This document shows positions 1 to 11,700 of a DNA stretch of 64,000 nucleotides, one piece after another. The position numbers and the translations under genes are program-made. The DNA is from Ganoderma boninense (lineage: Eukaryota; Basidiomycota; Agaricomycetes; Polyporales; Polyporaceae). Below the pieces are notes generated by a model. It made no database searches, was not told the origin of the DNA, and saw only the letters and a program-made list of their open reading frames with translations. The DNA lies in contig CM035308.1 of the NCBI GenBank assembly GCA_002900995.3, positions 1,364,001 to 1,428,000 on the forward strand, given 5' to 3'. Every line of letters begins with the position of its first letter. Positions within the stretch are counted from its first letter, which is position 1.

Positions 1-1
1 G

Positions 2-103
2 GACTACGGCGACCAGTTCTGGAACCTCAGTCTTGAGCGCGAGCCCCGCGAACGCGAGGACGAGAAGATGGCCAGGCTGCTGCAGGAGAGCGGCTTCTTG
101 TAG
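2..103 (+). CDS. C-terminal end of an unidentified protein (5' end outside window)
   Basis: The window opens inside a reading frame that runs 33 codons to a TAG at 101-103. The tail is strongly charged (LEREPREREDEKMARLLQE) and ends in SGFL. Codon use looks coding, and no other stop-free explanation is better. Nothing in this short tail identifies a family. It is the last exon, or part of it, of a plus-strand gene whose 3' end faces the 3' end of the lyase gene at 1000-2802. Confidence is moderate that this is coding; function is unknown. Confidence 0.55.
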   Translation, partial: DYGDQFWNLSLEREPREREDEKMARLLQESGFL

Positions 104-999
104 GCGGGCGTCATGCTCAGCTTGGCGTTCGTGTCTTCCCCCCATTTCCCTCCGGACTGTCCTTGCTCCCCCGCATCTTCATCTCTCGCCGCATGCATGC
201 TTTCCACCTGATGTCTCCACACTACACGGCATCCATCATCTTCTGGCGCAAAGACTGGGGTGCTTGGCTGTTCTGCACGCAATGTTGGCCGGAATGGTCA
301 TGAATCTTTCGAGGAAACGCGCCAGGCACACATGCCGGCAACGCTGTCCTCAAGTTCTTAGCGTTCGTTCATGGCCGCGTCGCATAGTCGATTGGCAGGG
401 AAGCAGGAGGCTGTCTCCTGCCCAAATGATCGCTCCGTCGCTTCAGTTCCGGACCTCAGCCCTATCTGAAGCCCTCGAGACATATCGCCGACTTCGGGTC
501 CACGCTATGGGCCTACGTGTCGACTGAGAAGGCAGCATATCCGCATCTCATGGGCATGCACGGGACGCGCCTCGTTTGCATCTAGATTACAAGCGCAGGC
601 TGCTGTGGATGCGTCCCTTGGGTGGCTTGATTGAGGGGGTCTAGAAGGTGGGACGGCGCGACATGTGTAAACGGTCAGCAGGGATGGTGGCTGCCAGCAT
701 GTGTGGATTTGGTTACTGTACTAGACGATCGAATTCGGAGAATGACAGTCACTAGTGTCCTGGTCTTGAAGTGCCGAAGGTCAACAGACCTACGCGCAGG
801 AATCTGTCATAGGAACAACGGATCTCAGCGGGTTTTCCGAGCGTAATCATGAGGGATTATTTACTTTGCTCTCCTAAGTACACCTGGCGAGCGAAAAGGG
901 TAACGATTGACATGGTACATTATTGTGCATCCGATCCCAGAGTCCTAATCGTACAACCTAGAAATACATACAGTCCCTTTCCTTTCCTAGAGCTTCAGC
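104..999. other. Intergenic, convergent 3' ends
   Basis: About 0.9 kb lies between the end of the partial plus-strand gene and the stop of the minus-strand lyase gene. Open frames here have no recognisable domain or splice logic. I see no tRNA, repeat or conserved element. It probably holds the two 3' UTRs. Confidence 0.5.
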
Positions 1000-2802
1000 C
1001 TATTGCAATTCGGGGATGGTCAGTCCAGCGGCCGTCGCAACCTTGACGATCCTCTCAGCCTAAAAACCCCACAAAGACAAATCAATCAAGACTCAGACTG
1101 AGTGTTGAATTCGTGATCCGGCGTGTGCCTGCGAAGGAGGACGCACCTGCTTGATCATGGGAGCGTCGATCATCTCCATCCCGCCGCCCTCCAACTCCAG
1201 GCCAGCGGCGCCCCGGTTCGCGAGGTGCGCCTTTTCCATCTCCTTCAGGATCCTCGCAGCACGAAGAACCTCTATAGCACGTTTTGCCGGCGTCAGCACC
1301 ATCCTCTGACCACTCGAGATATAGACTCGCCTTTATCGCTCGGCACAAATGTCGATTGGATCACACCGACTTGGTTGGGGTGGATGGCTTGCTATATGCG
1401 TATATCAAGTGAGATAAAGGGGCAGGACAGAGTGATATGAATCATGACCTTCCCGGTGAAGCCGAGCCGCCGCCCGTCTTCGCACTCGTCGCGGAGGTAT
1501 TCAAGGTCCTTGTAGTTCACGCAGACCTGGGGTCATGGGCCTCGGTCAGAACCACACACTAGAGTTAAGGGTGCGAGAACTGCGCGCACCATGTCGATGG
1601 CGCCAAGGCCGAACGCCTTGGCCGTCACCACAATGTGCGAGCGCGTATACAGCAGCTCCTGCCGTGTGGTCGTACGAATGATGCCTGTGTCCGCGCAATC
1701 TAGTGATGATAACGTCAGCTATATTGACTTCAATTTCACTTCTAGGCCATACATACAATCTTCCGCAGCGAACTGGATGCAGGACCGATGTTAAAAGATT
1801 CATAAGGAGTCGACGAGAAGGACATACCAGAAGAGCAGAGAGCTTCCCGCCCTCTGCGGGACCCCAGGGCGACTGCCATGAGGCGATCTCGCCGAGGTTG
1901 TGCATGGCTTTTGCGCTCTCGATGCTCGCAACGAGTTGGATGGGCGGGCAATCGGGGTTCCGGACCTTGTATGCGCGGTAGGCCATATGTATCTCCTCAG
2001 ATACATGGTGGAGATCCTGTGCCGAGTGAACTTTAGGGAGGACGAAAGTGCGGATCCAGGGGAGGCGCAGCTGTTGGTGTTTGGTCATAAGTATTGATGG
2101 TGGTATGTTCCTGTTGCGTCGAAGATTATGCTACGCACCGCTTGGATAATGTCTTCAGCAAAGAATTCAGTCGCGTTCGAGTTCAGTCTGATGGCGATCC
2201 GGTCGGGCGAGGGCAAGCTGCCTGACCTCGTCTGGAATATAAAGGTCACTCACTGCCGTCGCCAGTATAGAGCCTCCTGTTCATGAACACGCACAGAGAG
2301 AAAATGCGCAAGACGCGATCTCGCGCCGTGCTTCTCCGCAGGCGAGGGCGGCACGCTGTCTTCGAGGTCGTATATAATCACGTCCGAGCTGGTGGTCAAG
2401 GACTTCTCGAGCATTCTGTCTGCCGTCGCAGGCACTGGGTTGGCGGAACACACAACAAGTTCAGCTCCGTCCTCGTGTGAAACAGGGCGAGCCGTGAGCT
2501 GAACACGAACCATACAAGTATGACCGCCCGAGATGGCCATTGGCGCTTGCTAGGGCATGGGCCCTTTGAGCATCTGCACAGATCCTGAAGTCCTCGGCCG
2601 TAGGCAGCGAGTCGCAGTCCTCGAGTGTTCCGGTGCTGCCGGGGCCCAGGCTGTAATTCTTGCGGGTCGCAACCCAGTCGATGGTCGTTGCGGGGCGAGA
2701 GCTTGTAGAACTCAGGTATGCAGCTGCAACTCCAGCGCGGCATGGCTTGGTGAAGGCAGGCGCTGTGCGAGGACGAAGGGTGTGTAGGCCAGCTCGAAAC
2801 AT
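1000..2802 (-). CDS. HpcH/HpaI aldolase / citrate lyase beta (CitE)-like protein, probably mitochondrial
   Basis: This gene is spliced from about eight exons. Exon 1 (2511-2802) begins MFRAGLHTLRPRT, an Arg-rich, acid-free start typical of a mitochondrial presequence. It joins across a 76-nt intron (2435-2510) to give SYLYVPATADRMLEKS, the family signature at the first beta strand. The core follows: DVIIYDLEDSVPP (metal-binding Glu/Asp), RIAIRLNSN (substrate Arg), FVLPKVHSAQDL and a catalytic-core Glu in LVASIESAKAM. Then come GAIDMVCVNYKD and the C-terminal GMEMIDAPMIKQ. The last small exon is AERIVKVATAAGLTIPELQ with TAG at 1000-1002. The family cleaves or condenses acyl-CoA thioesters such as malyl-, citramalyl- or citryl-CoA. 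The human relative CLYBL is a mitochondrial citramalyl-CoA lyase. Exact substrate is inferred. The protein is roughly 400 residues, a little longer than usual because of its N-terminus. Confidence 0.88.
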
Positions 2803-3187
2803 GGTCAATGCTGGACGTCGGGGCGATGATGGAGGTGGACTCGGGCTGAGGAATGCGGGGTAATAAGTCGCAGTGGTAGCATGACGCAAGGCCGCCCTGA
2901 GTCCTCCTGAGTCTCCGCCCGCCGCGGCCACACGTCGCGCCCAGGCACTGCCACAGCCTGGGCGGACGGGCCACGCGACCCCCGTCCCCGGACCATCCTT
3001 CAACCAACCAGCCGCGTCGGCCGAAGCTCCATCCACATTCAACGCTACGTACACAACGCTTCTTCAACAGCTGCGTCTGCCGTCTGGACCCATATATACG
3101 TACAATATAGAGAGCAACGGTCGTAAAGTACATGGCCCGCCTAGTGATAACGTCCGGTAAGGAACAACGCCCGAAGTCCAGGCGGCT
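2803..3187. other. Intergenic between tandem minus-strand genes
   Basis: These 385 bp lie between CWF19 and the lyase gene and must hold the CWF19 3' end and the lyase promoter. TA-rich sequence around 3090-3110 might serve as promoter. No other feature is visible. Confidence 0.4.
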
Positions 3188-6101
3188 TCAAGAACGCTCG
3201 ATGAGCCCAGTCCAGTCGAATTTATCGTACTTTTGCTTGAACCTCTTCACTCGGTCCTTATTCTGCCTGAACTCAATCTTGCGCGGTCTCCGCCACCTAC
3301 GAGGCTCGACCTCCACGACGTTCCCGATGATCTCCGCAGCAAACCATCTGTGAAAAAAGTCTCAGCTACCGAAACAACACTCAAGCGATTGGGTAGTTCT
3401 CGTAGTCGTGGACATGGATGCACCATTAGGAACGCACCTAGGGAACTCGCCGCCACCCTTCTCGCCCTCGTCGACATCTTCATCGCCGTGACCCGACACT
3501 TCGCTCGTCCCCTCAATAACGTGCCCATAACCCTTCTCGCCCTTGTAGTCGAACTGCACCATAAAGTACGGCAGGTTCGGGACCATCGCTCGTCGAAAGC
3601 CGCCCGGTCGCGCAGAGAAGTCAATCAACTTCTTGTGTTGCGACCACTCGGCTTCGGACATCAGGATAGATTCCTACACGACCGGGTGTGAGCCAAAGCA
3701 CCAGAAAAGGAGCGGTAGAAAATGCTGACCTTGAAATACCCAGGAATTTGCTCGAACTGCTCCCAAGGGAGGGGAACGCACTCGATAACGGTGTGTTTCT
3801 GGGCCTTGATGGACAGGACGGTCTCGTAGAAGACCACTCCCTTGTCCTCCTCAGCGAACATACGCATCAAACACTTCATGAAATTCTGGGTACAAAAAGT
3901 GGTCAGCGCTGGCGTAGGCACACTTCGCAAGGAGCACCTTCTTACCCGAACTTCGTCCCACATGTCGTCGTCGCCTTCGAGGGTGGATAGGTGGTGGGCG
4001 ATGGGGACGATCAAACAGTGCCCATCCACCAGCTCCTCGTTCAATGTACAGGACAGGTAGACGCGAGTCCCCATCGCGACAATGGGCGCCTTAGGGAGCG
4101 AATCGTCTTCCCCATAGCAGTAGGGACATGACGCAAGGACCTTCATGGTCTTTTTGTAGTCTGCGAGGAGCGATTAGAAAATCTTATGATTCCACGATTC
4201 TTGTAAAGCCACTGACCGTTGATGGCGAACTGCCGCTTCATGTGGTCCGCCCGCATCTTCTTCCTCGCGAGTTTGTCTGCGTTGTCGTCCATGTAGTCAA
4301 GGTCGTTCTGATCACGAAGATAGGGGATTAAGATATCGGGAATACCAGGAAAAGGTGCTGAGACGAACCCGGAATCCACCGTCCGTCATTACAGCTCGCG
4401 CAAACTCCGCGTCGAGGTTCTTCTGGTCGGCCATCCCAGCCCCGAACTTCTCTTGTCTGAGCATCTCCCCGAGTGTGATGTCGTCCGCGTCAGGATCAAC
4501 TCGAGTCATCTCACCCGTCTTGGGATCGCGCTGCTCAACCTGGCGAAAGCTTTACCGAGCGAACACATACAGAGCATGCTTGCCGCTCACCTTCGGTCTA
4601 GGCCTGCGATTGCCCGGCGGCGGGGGAGTGTCGTGCCCTCCCTGCCCTACATCGTACAACCGGCCGTGGATGTCCAGCGTCGGCAGCACCGCAACCTGGG
4701 TCCTCACGTTGCCCTCTTCCACGTCCCCTCCGTTCGCGAGCCTCTGCGCCTCCTCAAACTCCCTCTCCAGCGCGTCCGCATTCGGCGCATTCATGAGCTT
4801 CGCGCGGAGCACCTTCGCCTGCAGCTTGTTAAGTGATGATGGCGACATCCCCCGTGCCTGAACCCCCGCGCCGGCGGTCGTCGGCGTCATCGCGGACGGG
4901 ATGGGTGTTCGCACGGTGCCCGCGGTCGGGTTCAACTTCGACGGTTCCTGCCTTCTCGCGGCCTCAGGACGCATAGCGGGAGTCGGGGGCCCACTGCGGT
5001 CTAAGTCCGGGCGACGGAACGACGAGCTTCGACTTGTCCCTCCACTCGGTGTCGAGAAGTCCGTGAACATCAGCCGCCGCTCCCCAGCACCCTCCGACTC
5101 CCTCCCCTTCCCCTTCTGGTCCCGTCCTCTATCGCGATCTCTGTCACGCGAAGCGCGCTTTCCATCCCGCTCGTCGAGGATGCGCCGCTCCTCGCGCGCC
5201 TCGTCGAAGAGCTCGAGGGAGCCGAAGCGCTCGAGCGCGACGTCCTCGACCGCGCGGCCCTCCTCCTCCGCCGTCTCGTACACCCGCCGGAGCTTCATCA
5301 TACGCCACTGCGAGCCGGGGCCACCGACGACGGTTGGCTTATCGGGCGCGTCGGGGAGGTCATCGACGCTCTTGCCCTCCTTCAGCGCTGTGTTGAGCTC
5401 TTTGTGGTGGACGATCAAGGGCTACAGGTGGGATTTGAAGAGTCGTAGATGTGTGTTGAGCGAGAGACGGAAAGGCAGGTGCACGAGGTGGTACTGACCT
5501 GGTCGGGATTGGGGCGGTCGGGACGTGGCGGCTTCTTGCGTTCGGTGCCCAAGCTCGAGAAGAAGTCGACTGTGCCGCCGGTCGTGCGCGCATTTGTGGA
5601 AGGCTCCCCATAGCCGTCCATGGGGTCGTCGTTCATTGGAATGCTGCTCGTCGACGATGCTGGCGCAGGCAAAGTGCTCTCAGGCATGAGCATCCAATCG
5701 TCGCGCTTCAACTTGGTCTCTGTGTGCGTGGATGGTGGGAGGGGAGGGTCGCCTGGGAGCTCTTGTGCTCTGGTCTTCAGCTTAAGGTCCTCGCCGGATG
5801 GGATATCCGTCGCCAGTGGCTGGAGGTATGCACATGCACATTACAACAAGGGTCGGGCGATGACAGGATCGAAGTCACTCACCACCTCACCCTCCATGTC
5901 AATGTTCTTCTCCACCCACATATCCTCATCATTAGCATCGTCATCTACAACACGTATGTGGTCTCCAGTATCTTTGCGCGATCGCTTCCTACTGGGGCCA
6001 TCCTTGTCCGACTTGTGTTTGCGCTTGCTCTTGTGCTCGCGGTCGTCCTTGTCATGGCGGTGTTTGTGTTTTGATGAGCGTTTAGAGTCGTCCGTAGGCA
6101 T
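3188..6101 (-). CDS. CWF19: CWF19-like splicing factor (CwfJ C-terminal domains)
   Basis: This is a multi-exon gene of roughly 750-800 residues. The N-terminus (MPTDDSKRSSKHKHRHDKDD) is a basic, Ser/Arg/Lys-rich tract followed by DMWVEKNIDMEGE. The conserved LKRDDWMLMPES block lies near 5.7 kb. A long charged middle follows, with a helical segment around SSLNKLQAKVLRAKLMNAPNADALEREFEEAQRL. The CwfJ_C1 domain spans VLASCPYCYGEDD to GHCLIVPIAHH, with a HIT-like His motif and Cys/His zinc-type residues. CwfJ_C2 runs from NLPYFMVQFDYKGEKGYGHVIE to the end, EIIGNVVEVEPRRWRRPRKIEFRQNKD and KYDKFDWTGLIERS. Stop TGA is at 3188-3190. CWF19/Drn1 proteins join late spliceosome/intron-lariat complexes and modulate debranching. 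Identification rests on both C-terminal domains; exact exon ends in the middle are approximate. Confidence 0.92.
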
Positions 6102-6546
6102 AGAAGAGGTACCGCAAAGGTTAGGGGATCGAGTCGAAGGAAGAGTTGACTGGATAGGCCGGAGACGAGATGACGGCACGCGAGCCACAGCAAGTTGGGA
6201 CGTTGAATTTGGGTTGAATATTACATGACACCGCGCGCCATTGCGTCACCTTCACCCCAGTCCAAATAAGGGTTGATAAGCGCTCACAATATCCCGTGTG
6301 GTTTACTCGGCCGTGAGCGGCAGATGGTCGAGGGATAGGCAGATATATTCGAAGAATAATACGTATAGTCTAGACGACATAAATTTCTTGGGGGACGCTT
6401 TCTAACTCTAATACTAACACAATAGAAGGTCGTAGGTCTTATTCGAATACTTCACGGTGGTTGCAGTGCTTAGCCACCGGTTGGACGTACTAGCCTACTA
6501 GCACAGGACGCATGGCACCGAATGCCAGGTTCCACAAAGAACCCAT
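6102..6546. other. Intergenic, CWF19 promoter and hydrolase 3' flank
   Basis: About 445 bp. The part next to 6101 should hold the CWF19 promoter; the part next to 6547 is the 3' flank of the hydrolase. TA-rich tracts occur around 6340-6430. No gene or repeat is seen. Confidence 0.4.
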
Positions 6547-7825
6547 CTACGCACCATCGATCCACTGGCACACCCGACGGAACGTCTCCGTCCGCTCCGG
6601 CTCATGCCACTTGAAGCACAAGAAGTCATGCGCAGCGTCCGGCGAGATATCCACATGGACCTTCACCCCGTCAGCTTGCAGCCTCTCCGCCAGCGCCTTC
6701 GAGTCATCCAGCAACTTTTCCGCCCCTCCTGCTACGACATAGGTCTCCATGAAGCCCTTGAACAGCGTAGACCCCTCGGCGGGCTGCGCTTCAAGCGCCG
6801 CGGGGGAGAAGTAGCGGTTCGTCCGCACGACCTCCAAGTCCAAGGGGCCGCGCAGCGAGTCGATCGTATACGCTCCGAGAACTTCGTCGTCGCAGCGGTT
6901 GGCGGTGGTGGTGAATATGTCCGAGACCCCGTTCAGCGTGTACGCCGAATTCGGCCCGTCTCGGGAGGCGAGCAGGTCGATCCACGGCGAGACGACGAAG
7001 AGGCGACCTGGAGGAGGGAGCGACGGGATCGTGTTCTCTACGAGATGGCGTGCGAGCGCGAGCGCGAGATTGCCACCTGCGGAGTCCCCAGCGAGGACGA
7101 TGCTCTTCGGCTCGAAGCCGCAGTCCTGCACGAGATAGCGGTAAGCGGCAAGCGCGTCGATGATGGCGGCGGGGAATGGATTGGCCGGGGGGTTGGGAGC
7201 CGAGGCCGTCAAACGATAGTCGACGGAGAATGTCCGATCGATGATCTGTGAATGTTCGAGTAACCCTCGACTGATATTTGACGTGAAATGGGACGGATGA
7301 GCTGTGCCGTACTGCGAAATGAACCCGAGTGAGACGTCGATCTCAATGATCAGGGATATAGAGACCTACAGCGAAAGCACCGCCATGTACGTGCAGCACC
7401 ACCCTCTCTCCGGCCTTGGCCTGTGGCCCATCCCACGCTGCTCCCTTCTTGAGGAGCCAGTATCCAGCAACGTTCACAGGCTTTACGCCAGTGATTTCGG
7501 CCACCCGGCGGATTTCACCGCAGAAGATGGTCGAATCAGATTCCGGGATACCCTCGAATCGGACGAACTTTGCGTCGGTCAGGGAGCTGTCCGAGACATG
7601 CTTGAACCGACCGCGATCGTTGGTTCTTTGTTGAAGCATCATAGTAAGAAGCTCCTGCAGAGTGCGGATGATGAGGGACCGTTTGAGAGTCCATACTGGG
7701 CGTGGCCGCTGGGAAGGGAGGAGGTAACGGAGAAGCCAGAATGGAGCTTTGATGAAGACGCGAGAGCTGAGGAAGTAGACGAGATAGAGCGTCTGGAACG
7801 GTTGGTATTCGAGGATTTTGACCAT
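6547..7825 (-). CDS. Alpha/beta hydrolase fold-3 (HSL-type esterase/lipase), possible N-terminal membrane anchor
   Basis: Two exons, 7370-7825 and 6547-7311, are separated by a 58-nt intron (7312-7369, GTAGGT to CGCAG) and give 406 residues. The oxyanion-hole motif HGGAF starts at residue 147. The nucleophile elbow GDSAGG places the catalytic Ser near residue 229. SPWIDL follows, and the acid/base pair is probably in the segment ending AAHDFLCF near the C-terminus. This is the hormone-sensitive-lipase/arylacetamide-deacetylase pattern, acting on carboxyl esters. Residues about 10-38 (TLYLVYFLSSRVFIKAPFWL) are hydrophobic and could be a signal anchor, as in AADAC-like enzymes. Substrate cannot be told from sequence. 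The start is the only ATG upstream of the conserved part in this frame. Confidence 0.87.
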
Positions 7826-8790
7826 CGTTGGCTGTGAGTTCGAGATGGAGATCGCAGCGCCGTGTCTGCACCAGAGAGAGTCACAGTGCGGTTCATGTTG
7901 CAGTAGGCGTGCTCATTTTATGTCGCTCCCACTCGCTCACTTCGTCGCGCACTCACAGGAGGGAGCACCCCTAAATTCCACTGGCCAGACGCGTGGCATT
8001 CCGCGACCTTGGCCGTCGGCCACCCGGTGCCGCCGCCTTTGGTCCTTGCACGAACCTCGCACCAGCTCAGCTGGCATCAGCTGGCACTGCTGCATGGCTG
8101 TCAGCCTTCCTGGTGACCTGGTCACAGGGAGCCCCGCCATGCCAAGCGGGAGCCTTAGTCTCCGAAGCCGACCATATGCCTGATATAGACGATAGTCGAG
8201 CTATTGGCATATGGGGAAGCCCCACCATGCCATCCAATTTGGTCCCCCAGACCAAACTTAGCAAAGGCGACCACATAAACCCTCGCCTTAATACGGGAGG
8301 AGGCCGCTAACTTACCACTTAGAACGCGCGAAAGCTCGCGACGGTTTGGTTTTGGGAGTCGGGGGCCTGTCGGAGTTTTGATGCTAGCACCTGACGGCCC
8401 GGACATGTCCGGCTGCCTAATGCAGTAACTCAGTTGCCTGCGCGGCCGTGCTGCTCGAGGAGTGACGTGAGGAGGCAGCAGAGCCGACGGCGAAAGGCGC
8501 TCCCATCATTTTAAACGCAAGATCTACCCGTTTATGTAAGGCAAGCCCAAAATAAAGAAAATCGGTGGGCAGCTCAAGGAGGAATTGTAATCGCGAGCGG
8601 AGGTTCGAGAAGCCTGTGTGAAATTGGTAATGTGCGAGCCATGTTCCAGTCCCAGATCTGGTCTATGAGGAGATGGTGATGTTACAACTATGTCAAGAGC
8701 GTAGGCTGAAAGCGTACAGTACGACCGGTATCAAATAGATTATCCAAGCAATACGAAAGCGGGACAGCGCGAGAGAACTGACAAATAAGA
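7826..8790. other. Intergenic, about 1 kb, rich in short dyads
   Basis: This separates the hydrolase start from the stop of the giant Furry-like gene. No coding exon is recognisable. The interval 8040-8260 is unusually dense in small inverted and direct repeats (see the repeat entry). The rest probably holds the hydrolase promoter and the Furry 3' UTR. Confidence 0.5.
8112..8253. repeat. Cluster of short inverted and direct repeats
   Basis: Visible elements are a GTGACC/GGTCAC dyad at 8112-8124 and 9-bp arms CCATATGCC (8172-8180) and GGCATATGG (8206-8214) with a 25-nt spacer. There are also two 15-mers, AGCCCCGCCATGCCA at 8130-8144 and AGCCCCACCATGCCA at 8218-8232, differing at one base. TTGGTC...GACCAA arms close the cluster near 8237-8253. 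It may be a decayed MITE-like insertion or a regulatory cluster; nothing here distinguishes the two. Confidence 0.45.
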
Positions 8791-11700
8791 TTAATGTGAG
8801 CTCTGTGCAGCGCTCCGGTTGATGAACCCTGCAAAGCTGGGGGAATCGAATTCGAAGAGGTCGGACTCGGAGTCTGAGTCCGAGTCTTCTGAATCCTCAT
8901 ACGTCGGTGACAAACCACCGCCACCGACGTTGAAAACGTCCACCATCGGCGTCTGCGGGATAGAATCCATGGTCTCCGTCGACTTCGCCAAGATTGCCGC
9001 AACACGTGCCTCGAGCTGCCTATGTGGGACAGAACCGACGGACGGGTCCTCTTGGAAGAAGCTGCTGAGCTCGTGAAGGTTCTGTACCATGTCGCCGAGG
9101 TCGTCCTCCAATTGGCTGTGAAGTAGTGCCAATTCCTCGTCGGGCTGGAAGTCGATCCGCGATGGGCGCAGGTTACCCTTCCCGAGATCAAAGACGGCTT
9201 CGACGTTCGCTCTGCACGTGTCGCGCATCTCGCTCGACCGGGGGACGCACCAGCCAGATTCCTCCGGGATGCCAAAGATCTCTGCGACGGACTCGACCTC
9301 CTGGACGTTCGCGCGTAGATGGTGATGCAGAGACATACGCAGCACATGCTTAGCCGCCGGACCTCCAGAGATTTGCATGGGCTCGTCAAGGACATCCAAG
9401 GCCTGTGAAGAGAGATCCGTCTCCAACAGGCGTAGAAGGGGCATGAGCAACTCCGAGCCGAGGCGATCCACCTGACTCTTCGTTTCGCGTTGCTGGAAGA
9501 GGACTTTGAGGATCTGCATGACATGGACCTGGAGCCACCGCTGCTTGTTGAGAACCAAGCCCATGAGAAGTGTGATGACCTCGGTCCAGTGGTCAACTCC
9601 ATAATGTTCTCGAAGGCTCGAGACGGATTGTCGCAGGAAGTCGTCCTTCGTACGGAAGCGGGACTTTGCGAAGGAGATCATTATGCGTTCGATGCTAGGG
9701 CGTTCCTCCTCCTCGGCAAGGCGACTGATGTCAAGGGCGAACTCGGGGAGCAACTCGTCCTTGATGTCTTCCGCCATAGCGTGCAGACACCATGGCAAGG
9801 CGAGCGTATAGAGGTCCCGAACACGACCTTCGCTTTGGTCGATCAACCTGGAGTCGCTGACCTTCGTCAATCGCTGTAGGATCTTGAGAGTCAACGTAGA
9901 AGTAACGGAAGAACGCAAGCCGATGAGCAAGCTCGACTGCATTGTCGCTGGTCCGCTCCAGTTGGTTGGCATGTGCTGCAGGAGATGCTCGGTAGTGTTT
10001 GGGTCGTCGAGATCGATACGCGATAATACCTTGTCGAGTAGTTGAAGCGTTTGCAAAAACTCGGCCTCGACCGTTGTAGATAAACATGCCACAGCGCACC
10101 AATAGAGTTGAGGGACTTGGGCGGCTTCGAGGTCATCGGACGACGCAAGCGCTGTGAGGGTAGAGAGGATCTCGACGTTGAAGCTCTGGATGGCATGGTC
10201 ACCATCGGCAACGGTGTTCGCAAGACGGCCGAGGAGCATGCTGATGTGGGTTGGGCCGATGCGAGGCATTAGCGCTCGGTAGAGCTGTAAAGAGCGGAAC
10301 GCCACAGGTCGAATTGAGCAAGCCGTGCCCCAGCTCAGAGCGAGAGTACCCCACTGCTCCGAGAACGCGGGATGGAGTGGCTCGACGAGGTTCAGCACAG
10401 CATTTCCGAGCCATCTTAGCTTCGGCTCCGCTTCCGTCCCCTTGTCGTCCTCTTTCCACAACTTGGTCTCCACCTCCCTCTCCAGGTCCAGGATCGCAGC
10501 CTTCAGTTCCGGCCGTGACCGTAGAAGAGATCGCTCGGAAAGCTCATCGTATCCGGTGAAGCAGGAACGGAGAAGCTGAAAGAGCATGGCGCGGCACCGG
10601 TACTGGACCGCAGGCTGGCGATGGTCCAGGTGCATAAACAAGGCATGAAACAGTACTGGAAGCTGGTCTTGAAACTCCCAATACCGCTCGAGCGCCGTCT
10701 CGGAGAGGAATAGGAGGGCGAACTGCGCGACACCGAGCGACAGTCGAGGTTTCTCAGAGAAGAGCATATCAAGATCAGACCATAGTTCCAGATCCTCTTC
10801 GCTGCTGGGAGGAGCAAGCTTGTGCTCGATGCTCGGCAACATCCTGGCAGGCTCCACAACGCTACAGAGCTCCTCCACGATTTGTCTGCCGATGGCGCTC
10901 TGAGCAAGGCACGCTACAATCTTCGCAGCGCAGCTGATGAATATTGTGCTCCCGACCTTGTGCGACTGTTCCAAGAGGAAGCGAATAATCGCGTGGCCGT
11001 TCGACTGGTTGGGAGGATCGACGAGCCGCGTCCAAAACACGAGCACCTGCTCGGCATAGGTCTCCGAGTACCGTAAGGTTAGCGCCATTAAGTGATAGAG
11101 TGTGATGTGGCCATCCCTCGACAGTTCTGTCTTGTCGATGGTCATCAGGTCGATGTTAGGAACCCAGTGTTCAAGGGACTGCAGGAGGAGCAGGACTCCA
11201 CGATCGGGGCGATTGTCGAAGACGCTCGGAATCCAGACCGCGAGCTGAGCGAGGACTTTGACGGCTTGCTCCGGATGTTCACCAGCAAGTACGTCCGAGA
11301 TGAGCCGATGGCCAGAGAGATATGTGCTAGGAGCAGCGCTCTCGATAGCAGCCTCGTACTGGCAGAAGGATATGATGCCGGCAGATTGCTCGTGGACCAT
11401 CTCCAGGATGTTGAACGACAATCGGCGGATCTCAAGGAGAGGATGGCAGAGGTTTGATAAGCCGAGGCAAATGGTTTGGGCAAAGCTAAAAGCGGTAGCT
11501 GCGCCACTGGAAATTGCATCTGCCACAACCTCGAAGAAGCGTGCGTTGCTGGTGTCAAGTTCCCGACTGGTAACAAAGGCCCTCCGCAGGCATTCGTCAA
11601 GGAAAGTCGGGCCACATCGATGGTAGGACAACAGGGCACGCAAAGCTTTCCTGCACGCATGGTCAGAATATTATTGGGAGAGAATAACAGTGCACACTCA

